From assembly GCA_964017145.1 (NCBI GenBank), contig OZ024842.1:3596001-3660000 (forward strand): a stretch of 64,000 nucleotides of DNA. Direction: 5' to 3'. Under the pieces are notes generated by a model. It made no database searches and was not told where the DNA came from. It saw only the letters and a program-made list of their open reading frames with translations. The position numbers and the translations under genes are program-made. This DNA is from Agrocybe praecox. Lineage: Eukaryota; Basidiomycota; Agaricomycetes; Agaricales; Agrocybaceae. How positions within the stretch are numbered: position 1 is the first letter of the stretch; every line of letters begins with the position of its first letter. Shown here piece after piece: positions 33,652 through 44,677 of the stretch.

Positions 33652-34760
33652 ATGTCTGATATTGGTTTTGATGCCCAGCAACAGGGCAAGGGCAAAAAGA
33701 AGATCGTACAAAATGAACGGTATTATATAGAAGCTGAGTTTGCAGTTTTCGAAGTAAGTAATTTGTAGAATCAACTACGTCTGTCTCTCCCAGACGGTCC
33801 GAGTTGCTGAGCACAACACGTATCCTACTAGGTCGAAAAGCGTTTATTCAAAGTGCCGACACACATGTTTAAGAAGGAATCACCTCGTTTCTCCGAAATT
33901 TTTGGATTGGTATTGCCTAACGACATTGAAGTCGACGGGAAGGCTACGCATGATCAGAATGTTTCCAACGTTATTATTCTGAAGGATGTACGAGAGGAGG
34001 ACTTCGGAAGTTTGCTGAAAATCTTGTATCCACTGTACGTGTCTTTTTGTTCACCATTGGATATTATCTTTACCTTTTCTCCAGCGATATCTCCTCAGGT
34101 ATATCGCTTTCGAAGGAAGAGTGGATTTCAGTCCTCTATATTTCAACCGAGTGGACTTTCCTTCGCGTTCGACAGATGGCTATCGCCGAACTGGATCATC
34201 TGATGTTGCTGACACCCGTTGAAAAAGTTGTCCTGGGCAGAGACATACCCGTATCAGGCTGGGTACGGAGTGGATTGGAAGAAATTGTGGATAGAAAACA
34301 ACCCATTAGCGACCACGAAGGCATCGAATTAGACTCAGATGACGATGTCATAACTGCATTGAAGCTATCTGAAATTCGAGAAGAACGCATCAGAGGTAAA
34401 TTATTCCCATTTACTTCGATGCCGAAAATTGAAGAATCCTTTGGCGGGGAACTTTCGCGCTTGATGATAAAGGAAAACAACTACAGGGGAGAGGAGTTTC
34501 TGGAGAAACAGAGGAAGGTAGCTAAGGAGTTGGAGCGATTGGAGAAGTACAGGGGAGAGGAGGAAGAGAAAATGCGCGTGCGTAAGCAAGAAGAGGCAAA
34601 AATGCGACGGAAAGAGAAGATGATGAAAAAGGAAGCAGAGAGGTTGCTAATAGAAGAAAAAGAGAGGATGAAGAAAGGGGAGTATGAAAAGAGTGCAGAA
34701 CAACTCAATCAGCTTTTATCCAAATCTCGAGTGTTTGGATTTAGAGCAGTCGTCGGGTAA
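33652..34760 (+). CDS. BTB/POZ protein, type B, with long coiled coil
   Basis: Exons 33652-33753, 33832-34034 and 34085-34760 encode 326 residues. Exon 1 is short and Lys-rich (GKGKKKIVQNERYYIEAEF, then AVFE). Exon 2 is the BTB core (RLFKVPTHMFKKESPRFSEI, ILKDVREEDFGSLLKILYP). Exon 3 holds post-BTB helices (EEWISVLYISTEWTFLRV, KVVLGRDIPVSGWV), then from about residue 230 a charged coiled coil (EKYRGEEEEKMRVRKQEEAK and on). The tail after the coil is short and hydrophobic (VFGFRAVVG). It pairs with 4016-5041 by exon borders and tail type, and follows a type A gene after 177 bp, reproducing the minus-strand order. Confidence 0.88.
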
Positions 34761-35135
34761 AAATCTGTAGATATCATAAAGAATCAAAGTAAAGATGATA
34801 AAAACGAGTGTGGAAATGCACTCGGTATGATAAGTATGCCGAGGCCGTCGCCGCGTGAATTCTTGGTATCTCCGACTACGTTCGAAAACAAAGTTCAACA
34901 AAGTTCAAGTTAAACCCAGTCAACATAAGAACGTTTCACAGCTCTCAGGTGTCGCCAACAAAGCGAAATAATTCGTTATCTACGAAGTAACATTGTCAAA
35001 AACACATTTGCCCTCCGTCGTTGGTACGAATACGAACGTTGTATAGTAAACGTCTTGAAAGCAAGAGCATTATCAGCCAAATCCGATATCATTTTTCTTT
35101 GGGAAGCGGTCAGCGGATTCCACGTGCAATGCGAT
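34761..35135. other. Intergenic, no gene seen
   Basis: 3' flank of the BTB type B gene up to the inverted-repeat element. Chance ORFs only. Confidence 0.4.
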
Positions 35136-35669
35136 ATCGAGTTAGACCTGTAACAGCTCTGTCTATGAGGTTTGCGGAGCAAACTGTCGATAGACAGACC
35201 TGAGAATCTGGGTTTGAATTCCTGATGCAGAGCGGAGGTGGTCCCGTGGCATCACGTGTAGCGAGCCCACCCTAAATACATTACAAAAGCCTTTGCTACA
35301 CCTAATAGCACTTTTCATATCCCCCAAGCACTAAAAAATTAATTTTGATACATAGTAGTACACTTGAGGTCCAGCTATTACTTACCACATTTTATTTATT
35401 TAGTGAAGTGTGCACTAATGACGAAAATAAAAGGATTTATGTGAGGGTCCGCGAAAATGATTATGATTCCGAATCTAATGGCGAAATCATTTCATTACAA
35501 ACTTTTGTAATGTGTTTAGGGTGGGCTCGATACACGTGATGCCACGGGACCACCTCCGCTCTGCACGGTTCTTTTTTGACCAGATTCTCCGGTCTGTCTA
35601 TCGACAGTTTGCAACACCGGCTCGCCGGGCCTCTGTCATAGACAGAACGGTCACCGGTCTAATATCGAG
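35136..35669. repeat. Fold-back inverted-repeat element (MITE-like)
   Basis: Two imperfect inverted arms, about 35136-35290 and 35502-35669, flank a roughly 210-bp AT-rich centre. The best part of the left arm (GCAGAGCGGAGGTGGTCCCG followed by TGGCATCACGTGTA and GAGCCCACCCTAAA) is the reverse complement of the right arm (TTTAGGGTGGGCTC, TACACGTGATGCCA, CGGGACCACCTCCGCTCTGC). Both arms also share a CTGTCTATCGACAG-type block and a GTAATG/CATTAC block at the inner edge. There is no coding sequence for a transposase. Target-site duplications could not be fixed because the outer ends are ragged. Confidence 0.75.
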
Positions 35670-35903
35670 TTCCAGTTCGAGCGCCTCTTCCTTGGTTCTC
35701 TAATTTCCATCTTTGTCGACTTTTAGGAGGTCCGAGCTCTGGTAACTTTTGTCAATCAGAATCTCTCTGTTCTGTATACCACGAAACCTCTTTATCGAGC
35801 CGGAACCGAGAGCGATGATAGTTGTATGCTGATATAATGCTCAAGGCTTTTCAAGGCCACGACGGGTAATTCGTCAAGCTCCTGCTGAACCTCCCGCCCA
35901 AAG

Positions 35904-36436
35904 GTTGAAAGCTCTCTTTCGGGTTCCAAGAAGGGGCTTTGAACTCCCAGAATGTTTCTTCAAGACCGCCTCGGAGGAACGCGAAACTAAGGACAAGCCC
36001 AGGATACAATGTCTCACACCTTATCTATTTGGAAGGCATTCCGAAGCCGCAGTTCAAGGCCTCCTGTAAGGTTCTCTATTCAAAGTGAGTACTGTTGGCT
36101 ATTTTACACGTTCGACTTCCTTTTGCTAACGATGTAGCGAAGCATATGTAAAATACCGCTAGGTCTTCATACAATCAAATCTATGAAAGGAATATCAAAG
36201 TCGACATGATTGAGTTGGGGTACTGCATCTGGCAGCCAAGTAGGATTTCGATGACGTGAGCTCAGGAATTTACATTGCGTGCAAAACTGACTTTCTCTTT
36301 CTCAACAGATTAAAAAATCATCGATCCAATCCGCCTCCTAGTCCATGCTAGCCATTTTCACAATGCGGAAGAATTCGCCCTTGCTCGAAAATATAATGTG
36401 AAGAGGTGGCTTCTTGAAGGGTCCAAGAACTCGTAG
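35904..36436 (+). pseudogene. Decayed BTB gene
   Basis: Recognisable pieces in order, with frame breaks: VESSL and RVPRRGFELPECFFKTA (start of the BTB core) near 35904; LEGIPKPQFKASCKVLYSK followed by a GTGAGT donor near 36030-36090, matching LEGVEARHFRVFLRVLYP of the gene at 42662; and LARKYNVKRWLLEGSKNS then a stop at 36436, matching IGRKYRVIDWVKDGYKTL. Frameshifts and stops prevent a protein. It belongs to the type C (cysteine-motif) group by similarity and sits just upstream of another member. Confidence 0.7.
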
Positions 36437-36950
36437 ATTCTTCCGATATCTTCAACAAGCTGCCGAAGATAAACTCTTACTGCGGATTTCGAATGAATCA
36501 CAAGTATAGACCATCCGTTTCGTTATCCTCAGGACTCCTTCGGTGAAGCGAAATCTCCCAGTTTTATAACACGGATAATACGCACGGGTCTCCCGTGCTG
36601 GAAACTAAAATCTGGGGAAATATCAAATCCGCAAGACACTTACCCAAAGGCGAATCCTTGTGTAACAGTCGATATTCCTAGAGCCTATCGAACATCGATG
36701 GAAAGAGGGTCGTGTTTTCCTCGTGTCATCGATAAGCACCCAAGTTACTGGAAGAGGACAGCTATCTTGTCGTGAACACGCCTGTGCAATCGATAGCGAC
36801 CAGCTGACCGCTATTCAGGTGGCTCACTCGGTATAAAATGCATGATCTGAAGCAGTTCGTCGCCTCCCACTAAACCCTGGTTCAAGGTCCAACCCTGTAT
36901 CTTGCGTATAATTCCATTTCTTATCCTTCGCTACCACTAGAGACGCTCCG

Positions 36951-38092
36951 ATGTCTACTGATGATCCTGTCGCTGCCGGACCTCTTGTCGTTGGACCACC
37001 CGAAATTCCTCCAGCTCCTCGATTTAAAGAATTTTTCAGCTCTTGGAACATGGAGCTAGTTTTCTTTCAGGTCAATTTAATTTAATTTATTTCTCCTTGA
37101 GAAACGAGAATCCTGACCGGCACGTACAGGTTGAGAATACTGTTTTCGCGATCCCTAGACATATTTTGAACTATCCCGGAACTCCCTTTGAAGCTATGTT
37201 TACTATCCCTCGGGATGACAAGAAGGACACTGGTATTGATGCGGAGAACGCCGTAGTCCTTGCGGGGGTTGCAGAAGATGACTTCGAGGCCTTCCTTCAT
37301 GTACTATATCCTTCGTGAGTGCTCACTGATGTCTGTTTTTTTGGCGAATAAAATAACCAACAAATAATGCAGTGCAGCTGGCCATGGCGCAGCATCGCCG
37401 AAGTTTATTGCCGATGGGTTCGATTATTGGGTGGGCGTGCTGAAGCTGGCCACGATGTGGGAATTTGATAAAGTAGGTCCACGGAAGCCGCCTGTGCTCA
37501 TTCTCACTACTGACAAGTCTAGGTTCGAAAGCAGGCAATCACTCGACTGAGTACACTTTTAGAGGGTGGAACCCCTCTGAAAAGTATTCACCTGGGCAAA
37601 ACATATTCTGTAGCCAACTGGATAGAAAATGGCTACGTCAGGCTCTGCAGAAAACCATCTCTCACATTCAAAGAGCTGTGTGAACCAGAAGGAGAGTCAT
37701 CGAGCCACCTTGCTCTTGATTGGAAGACCATTGCGATTTTATTTTACATTCAAAATCAGGTTCCTCCGACTGCTACCCAGACACGTCAATTGTGTACGTA
37801 TTGTGAAAATACCTGGGGCTATGCTCGATCTTTGGATTCGTCTGGGTATTGTGGTCACTGCGGACAACGAACTACACCAACGCCTCAAAACACACAATCA
37901 CTCGAGAAGCTTGTAAAGGAACATTTTCAAGAGGAGCTGAATAATGCGAATGTCCGAGACGACGATGCGATGATTGATCCACCACTTCCTTTGCCACCCT
38001 CAGACGGTACGTAGTACTACGAAGAACTATCAACGGTTCTCATAGGCTTGCCCTCAGGTGCTAAGAAGAAGAAGGGTAAAAAGAAGCTATAA
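36951..38092 (+). CDS. BTB/POZ protein, type C, with CxxC pair and lysine tail; one-base frameshift
   Basis: Exons 36951-37070, 37130-37314, 37373-37472, 37524-38006 and 38058-38092. Exon 1 is Pro-rich and ends SWNMELVFFQ. Exon 2 is the BTB core (TVFAIPRHILNYPGTPFEAM). The later exons give VGVLKLATMWEF, SIHLGKTYSVANWIENGYVR, then a zinc-ribbon-like cysteine motif (CTYC, 19 residues, CGHC) and a micro-exon coding GAKKKKGKKKL. Inside exon 4 the frame breaks at about 37560: ACACTTTAGAGG gives a stop, while one more T in the T-run would restore the reading seen in 42662-43798. It may be a homopolymer assembly error or a null allele. The extra intron after WEFDK is shared with 42662-43798 only. 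Confidence 0.75.
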
Positions 38093-39954
38093 GAACTTCC
38101 AGGTGTTTCATTTGCAATGTATAGGTTATGCATAGTAGCGTACAAATCCACGGCACCTTCTCAATTTTAGGTGGTATGATACTACCCTTGCTATTTCAAA
38201 TCGCAATCAAACGTGTTGACGGACGTAGGTGAACGTAGTCCTAAAAAAACAGGACAATTTTCGGAAATTTAGCGACTGTTGTTGACCATTGACACCAACG
38301 TACGTCGCATTGTGGAGGCGAGTCGACAAGACGGATATGTCGTCCTTTCTTGCGTTCATATATAGCCCCAAAAAATGTGTAGACAATGCGCAACTGATGC
38401 GTTGTTCTTTCTGTAGTAATTTACGTTTGCTGGAGCATCCACATCGACTCTGCAACTGTGCAGATTTTCCGCATTTATGACGAGCGTAAAGGGAGAATTA
38501 TATGGAGGCCATATTGGTATGGATCATGTTTGTGTCGGAAGGGCAGTTGTAACAGCTTGAGGGAGGCATATAGCTTGCGGCGATTCGGAGCGAGACGAAT
38601 GAAGATTTTCCAATGACAATGAGTTCGAAAGTGATGTTATAGTTGATTCTCGAGTATGGAGTTTGTGGTGTACAGTACATCAATTCAGATAAATAGTCAA
38701 ACGAAACAGTGGTTGTTTTCGTTCAAGGTCCAAGCGACATGCGTCTTGTCGTCTTTTCTGCAATGCCCTAATGCCTTATTGTTCACAACAACTGTCCTGC
38801 CTTTCTTCCTCTTCCTACAACGCGACATACGTATTCAGCCTCAACATATGCAAGACTTCAAAATAAGCCACATACGAGCGCCAGCTAGCAGCTCGAAGGA
38901 ATAAAAACCCTATTCGATATTTCAAATCATTCGAACAACCCGATCAATGATTTTACAACTATTCACCAGATGCCATCATATGATGGCAGCCGTTGACAAC
39001 TATATCGCGATAGGATTTTGGAGGATGGCAGGCAATATGAGGAATGGGCAGGAAAACAGGTCTTGTTGAAGGGGATGTTTTTGTTAGGTTGTTACATTGC
39101 GCGGTGAGAGCATTGGGCAATGGGCGGTGTGTTCTGCGCATTGAGGCATGACCATTGAGGTGAGTCCTTTCCAACACCAGGAGCATGGGCAGCTTGGACC
39201 GGTCTTGGAGGGACTGGAGCCGCCCTGCGGCAAAAACCATACAGGCTTCGCGCGGTTGTCGCCAACCACAAAACCACCTCACTCAAAAATGGAGAGCGGG
39301 AAAGGCGGGTTTTCATTGCAGCGAGGGTCCTAGTCAAACCCGCCTCGACGCCACTCATCAACAGCCGCATTGTGAGGCGTATCGCGATGAAATTGGGGGA
39401 TGGCGGGCAAGGAGGAAAGAAATCAACCACGGTATCGATCCCCAGCAAGAGGCAGATTTGGTGGCATAGTATATGCGCTGATCCATAAACGATAAATCTT
39501 CGTCGGAGCGGGAACAGCTTGGAGATGCCTTGAACACAGAATTCGCGGCCTCGACGTCATCAAGGATAACACCACCTCATCCAAAAAGACAGGACTCTCT
39601 TCTCAGGAAGAGTTTGGCCATCTGACTACTTCTGAGGATTTTAGCGAGAAAGTCCAGAAGCCTCAGCCATACAGATGGATGTAGGGTTTCGTCTGGGGTG
39701 CGCTCATTATGCTATAACAAGCGATCAACAAGTGAGTAGCTGTCGTTCAACTGCATCGTCCAGACATTCCTCTCCGGTTACATCCCGTCCCCTTATTTTG
39801 GGCTATGCCTCGAGTTCGACAGGTCAATGCGTGCTCTGTCAAGCTTTCTTTTGCAAAAGTACACTTATTGTAAGCGACATACACACATCGTGATGTTGGC
39901 AATGAATCTACTGGCACTTGAAGTCAGCTGTCTATTGAATGTATGAGAAGGTGG
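38093..39954. other. Intergenic, small relics only
   Basis: The frame at 38390-38480 (plus) encodes RCSFCSNLRLLEHPHRLCNC, resembling the cysteine motif of the type C BTB proteins, and may be a relic. The block 38960-39470 is GC-rich with overlapping frames on both strands (up to 118 codons, none recognisable) and contains two similar segments around TATCGCGAT at 39003 and 39376. No gene is supported. Confidence 0.35.
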
Positions 39955-39998
39955 TTTTAGCAGGCATAATCCTGGTGGCAGGATTACGCCTGCCAAAA
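39955..39998. repeat. Near-perfect hairpin, 20-bp arms, 4-nt loop
   Basis: TTTTAGCAGGCATAATCCTG, loop GTGG, then CAGGATTACGCCTGCCAAAA. The arms pair at 18 of 20 positions. It is not next to a recognised gene end. It could be a small palindromic repeat, a MITE remnant or a replication/transcription stop structure. Confidence 0.65.
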
Positions 39999-40083
39999 CG
40001 CCGACTCCAAGTGGAGACTACACTCACAAATGTCACATAACGCGTCGGGACGTGTCGGGAGGTCACAGCGTCGGGACCTATCA

Positions 40084-40119
40084 CGGTATCGGTGTCGGTA
40101 TCGGTGTCGGTGTCGGCGT
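40084..40119 (+). repeat. Hexanucleotide microsatellite, six CGGTRT-type units
   Basis: Six consecutive 6-bp units alternating CGGTAT and CGGTGT, the last CGGCGT. A minus-strand frame translates it as an Asp-Thr repeat but has no other support. Confidence 0.75.
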
Positions 40120-40417
40120 CGAACAAGGTCCCACGCTACCTCTGAAAATTGACAGATCATGGATAATATTTGAACGTTGTTGAGACCTAGTACGATGGGT
40201 GTCGTATCTGTGCTCAAAAAAGTAGGGCTCCAAAACCTTGTCCTTTGCGGATGAGCTTCGCCATGATACAGGTACGCAGTATGCCGGGCGGACCTTTCAG
40301 GCCTTCAAGCTTCAAGGACCAGGAAGACCTATGAGGCTCAAATTTTGCGAGGCCGCCAAGCATATGGGTGGTGCATGTACAGCTTGACAGATTCGGTTTT
40401 CTCGCTGCAAGTGTCCT

Positions 40418-40822
40418 TCATTTGTTATTCGTCTTTTTTGAATACGTCGATGATGATTTTGGACGATTTGCATGCGTGATGACTTGTTTAATAACGGCCA
40501 ATTCTGTATCCTCCAGATACAAGCGCAATTCGGAACACCGCAGTTCTTCTCCAGATTTGAGAGGAGTATTGGCACTCCAATCGAGTCCTGAGCTACACAT
40601 GCGCAACTGGAAAGCCAGTCGTACGGCACCAGACGTCGAGTTGTGCCGACTTTGGGGATGGCGGTCGAAATGTATGCTGTATAGAAAGTTGGGCATCCAT
40701 GCATGCATTCTTCCGAGCTTTGTAAAGGTCACTCGTAGTTGCGAGACGATATGCTGATGTAGTTCGATTTCTTCATCTGACTGAAACTTTTGAGGGCCAA
40801 CCGCCATCCATTTAGCGCCCAT
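40418..40822 (-). other. Unrecognised ORF, possible relic
   Basis: ATG 40822 opens a 134-codon minus-strand frame (MGAKWMAVGPQKFQSDEEIE, WMPNFLYSIHF). The open frame continues upstream without ATG to about 40975. Amino-acid balance is fair, but there is no domain, no splice pattern and no neighbour of related function. It may be a decayed gene or chance. Confidence 0.2.
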
Positions 40823-40975
40823 GAGCAGCTCCGTGGACAGTTGTCTATTGAGATTGAGGGGTACAACTGGTAAATTTTGGTTGACCCGACGCGATTGTGA
40901 GTCCGTTTGAAATAAGGACGGACAGAATTACGAACAATCCTTCCAGGCTGAGTACAGTCCTCGGTCAGCCCGGTG

Positions 40976-42661
40976 GTCAATGCCCCCATCCCCATCTTGT
41001 CTTGTGCGAATGTTTTCTATGCACCGTAGATTCTGAACACGAAAATCGCTCCTCCATGTCGTTCGTTTCCTGGTTGGAAGGCCATGTTTGATCAAATTAA
41101 TTTTGTCGACCCGCACAGAGCTATGGTGGCCCCCTTAAGGATCTTGTAAAATTGGGTTTGTATTCATTGCGTCGTTTGAAGAGGATTGGTCTGTTACAAC
41201 GGCTGACGCCGTGGCCATGGATGATGATGGCAGGTTCAACGTGTTATTTCCTTCTCACGCAGCATACTTGTTGTCAAGTCTTCCAGGGATCTCAGGGCTT
41301 TCTTACACTCAGCTGGACTCTGGGTCGCTTCCTTCTGGGGGGTCATTAAGACCGTCTCCTAGACGTCTATCTATCTTTTACTACGGTTGAATACATGTCT
41401 TATCCTCGTTTCTCGGCCTCAATCAAGCGGCGCAATGACAGGTACAGTTTACATCTGGCAAACCTGGCCGGACCTTTTGAATTTCCTGGGCACTCACTAA
41501 AGAATATGTTGGCAGTTAAACTCCAATGCATACATTCGAGTCCCAAAGGACGAAACCCTGTAGTATATGTCGGTTCGGACTGGAATAAATCGAACAAGCA
41601 CGTCGTCATACGTACTAGGGTGGCGTAAATATCCTCTATCTTTTTTTATTTTTCCGCGGGTGATTTTCGTACCCCCTTCAGGTATCGCAACCGGTCTTTA
41701 GGTGGTCAAATATAACTGAATGAAGTACACCGGAAATCAGGAGCAACAAAATACTTCTCAACAAATGCGTTATGCGGTGTAGAATTGTCGTCTATGCGCA
41801 AGGTGTGTACTTTTCCTTCCACATTGGGGCAACGGTACTGACAAGATGCTGACGAGTCTTCTACCGAATCTGTCGTTGTCATCATCCTCATCACGCCATT
41901 CCACACTACATATTCAATCTACTTCCAACTGAAAACCCGAGAAAAGGAACCTTACCGCGATTAGTACTTAAGGGTCAGGGTCTCAACGTTGCTCCATATG
42001 CTAATTTGTTTGTTTTCTTCTAGTCGATTGACTATAAGCACCGTTGACTCAACGGCTCTCAACGGATATCTCCAGACTCTTTTCCCGAGGCAAATGTGTT
42101 TTCTGGAATCTGAACTGGAAAAAATAGTCAGAAGGAACGAGGAGCTACGCAGCGCAGTCCTCAGTAATTATTAATAGAATCCCCAAGGCATCCCCGCAGT
42201 AGAAGTTGCAGTCATACACCTCCGTACATGTGCGATTCTGATTCTTGTCTTATCAGGTTATTATTGCTCGTCTTAGAGTTGAGCCTTGAGCCATGTACAA
42301 CCTTCGACATCAATAAAAACTCAAGAAAGTCTGAGGACATGAAGAAAGGTGTCTGCTACGACTTATTTGATATCGGTTATAGGGTTTTCCGCATGCACAC
42401 CAGCGTCCTTCCTGTCGATTAAGCATCGTTTAAAAAGGAGATGGTGCGGTTGAATATAAACAACACTTCCAACGAGCACTCGAACGTAAAAGGTTTGATC
42501 TGTATTCAGTTGGTAAATATGGGTAGCCTCATGCTGACCACATGCCATCGATAACCAGTCGTGAAATGTAATTAAGCGCCCATGAATCATGTAAAAGAAC
42601 CGACATTCACACCCACCTCCTTCACCCCCTTGAACGCTGATCCAACAAAGCCTTAATTACC
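40976..42661. other. Intergenic with two coding-like scraps
   Basis: A minus-strand frame at 41706-41906 (SSASCQYRCPNVEGKVHTL) and a plus-strand frame at 42010-42174 preceded by a TTCTTCTAG acceptor (FLESELEKIVRRNEEL then stop) look exon-like but do not connect to anything recognisable. The last about 200 bp are the promoter of the BTB gene at 42662. Confidence 0.3.
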
Positions 42662-43798
42662 ATGTCAATCTCTCCCGAGTATGTGATCCCCGAACCTGAG
42701 TCCCCGCGGATTGTGGGTCAGCCTTATCCTATAACTCCTGGATCATCTAGCCCTTCAAACCCTGCTATTCCAGGGCCTTCGTCTCCTAGGCCACAACTTG
42801 TGCGACTCGACAATGTCTTTAACTTTCAGATAGTGGTATTCCAGGTGACGATTTCCCCCCGAGTCACGATATCGTCCAGGGTATTAATTTGAAACTAGGT
42901 GGAAGACTGTCTTTTCCAGGTTCTCAGAAACGGGTTCAATGTCCCCGGAACCATCTTCGAGAGTATGTTTTCTCTCCCCACACCCGGAGGCGAAGACGAC
43001 GCCGCTCTTGAAGGCAACAGTCTTGACCACCCCATCGTGTTGGAAGGGGTGGAAGCACGGCATTTCCGGGTCTTTTTAAGGGTGCTTTATCCGTTGTATG
43101 CCTTTCACTTTAATTACGATTGGCGAAACTGTCGATCTGATTTTGTTGCGTTATTTAGCATTTCTCAGTCAGACGTAACGAGCTACGATGATTGGAATTC
43201 CGTCTTGCATTTAGCAACTATGTGGGATTTCAGAAAGGTAAGCCGTTCCTTTGATACTGACAGCACTCATTCTGATGTATATACCAAGATTCGGACCACG
43301 GCAATCAGCAATCTGTCTACTTTTCTAGCCGAAAAGCCAGCGCCTGAGAAAATATATATTGGTCGAAAATACAGGGTAATCGACTGGGTGAAAGATGGAT
43401 ATAAGACGCTTTGCCGAGACACTCCTTCGACATTGGAAGATATGTGCAACCCGGCAGACCCATTTAGCCTGGATTGGGAGGCAGTCGCCAGGATCTACTT
43501 TGTTCGGGAGAAGCTTCGGCGCGAAATTACAGGCAACCAACACTGCGGCACTTGCAACATGTATTATGGACCGGGATACAATCCTAACATTGCGTGCAAT
43601 TGTCGCTACACGGAAGCGATCGAACAAGTTTTCTTCTCGGAACTGGCATCGATGAATGAGACTGAGCCCCCGAACCCGTCCTTGCCAGTAGCCCCGCGGT
43701 CAATTGCTAGTGAGTCTACGTCGCATTATATCAATTGATTGTATAGCGCTCATGAAGAAACTGTAACAACAGAAGGAAAGAAGAAAATGAAGAAGTAG
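42662..43798 (+). CDS. BTB/POZ protein, type C, with cysteine motif and lysine tail
   Basis: Exons 42662-42844, 42899-43095, 43159-43237, 43289-43709 and 43773-43798 encode 301 residues. The first 45 residues are Pro/Ser-rich. The BTB core begins CLFQVLRNGFNVPGTIFESM and ends FLRVLYP. Then come WNSVLHLATMWDF, IYIGRKYRVIDWVKDGYKTL and a putative metal site CGTC, 14 residues, CNC. The final 26-nt exon adds KGKKKMKK and a stop. The gene shares two type-C-only introns with 36951-38092: one before the helical region's second half and one before the lysine tail. The tail is a likely nuclear localisation signal. The protein is intact, unlike its two relatives at 35904 and 36951. Confidence 0.9.
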
Positions 43799-43855
43799 GA
43801 TGTGGTACGGCAAATACATAGGCGTTTCAACAGAGAAATGACGTATCTTTTGTAT

Positions 43856-44677
43856 CTAAGTTCTGCTCCTGCCACCATATGGTATATATCTCAGGCGTTC
43901 TCGCCGCTGCCTTTCTGCTTCCTCTCTCTCTCTGGCTTTCGTGCGTTCGTCTGTGAAAAACCTGCGTGCGTACTCGCTATCCACAAACTCTTTCATGAGG
44001 CGCATTTTTGGCAAAGCGTTGGGACCTGCCGATAGCGGAGGCAATACCCAGTGAATAATTTGGATAGTCTCGTTTGAGTATGGCGCCCCTGATGCGCCGC
44101 TCCCTGTTACCGTCATCTATAATGAAACATCAGTTTGATAATCAGAAATAACTTAGTTATCAAAATCAAAATATTTAGCGGACGTACATGGATAGTCATT
44201 CGCTCTTGCGCTTCGACAATTTCATGAATTATCATCTAAACCAAATAGGGATTCCGCGGGGAACGATGGAAGGCGTGAACAATCATGGATCGAGAAATAC
44301 ACGAAAGATTAAAAGGAAAGGGTGATCAAGGTGGCGGGCGCACCGACGTTTCAGGGTCTAGAGTTAGTTGAATGCAGCACAACACGAGGATGCGAGCAGG
44401 TAGCACTTACCTTGTGTATTCGGAAGAGCGGAAGGACTCCCCGTATGTATTCCCTATAACCTCTTTTGTTGAGTACGGGTCGACCTAAAGGGACGGGGAG
44501 AATTCGATGCTCAAGAGCATCGTCGAAGCAGTCAAGGATCGCATCCGTTTCCCAGAGGTTGATAGCGTCAATATACTTCATGTACCCGCGCATGTATATT
44601 GAAGGTGAGGTCGGAATTACGAATCCATAATTGGGAGAACGACTTGGGTTGAAGTGGTAGGGAGTGGACAGAGCCAT
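43856..44677 (-). CDS. NTF2/SnoaL-like small protein, second copy
   Basis: Exons complement(43856-44116, 44188-44235, 44411-44677) encode 191 residues. YMKYIDAINLWETDAILDCF and LEHRILPVPLGRPV match the copy at 26124-26742 position by position, as do the 48-nt middle exon and LMKEFVDSEYARRFF versus LVKEFVDSAFSEKFF. The C-terminal helix is longer and strongly Arg/Glu-rich (KAREREEAERQRRERLR). It is convergent with the BTB gene at 42662-43798, the stops lying only 57 bp apart, so the transcripts may overlap at the 3' ends. Confidence 0.78.

Noticed and set aside
39092..39469. Several overlapping ORFs on both strands in a GC-rich block
   Set aside because: Mutually exclusive frames, no domain, no introns consistent with neighbours; GC content alone explains the openness.
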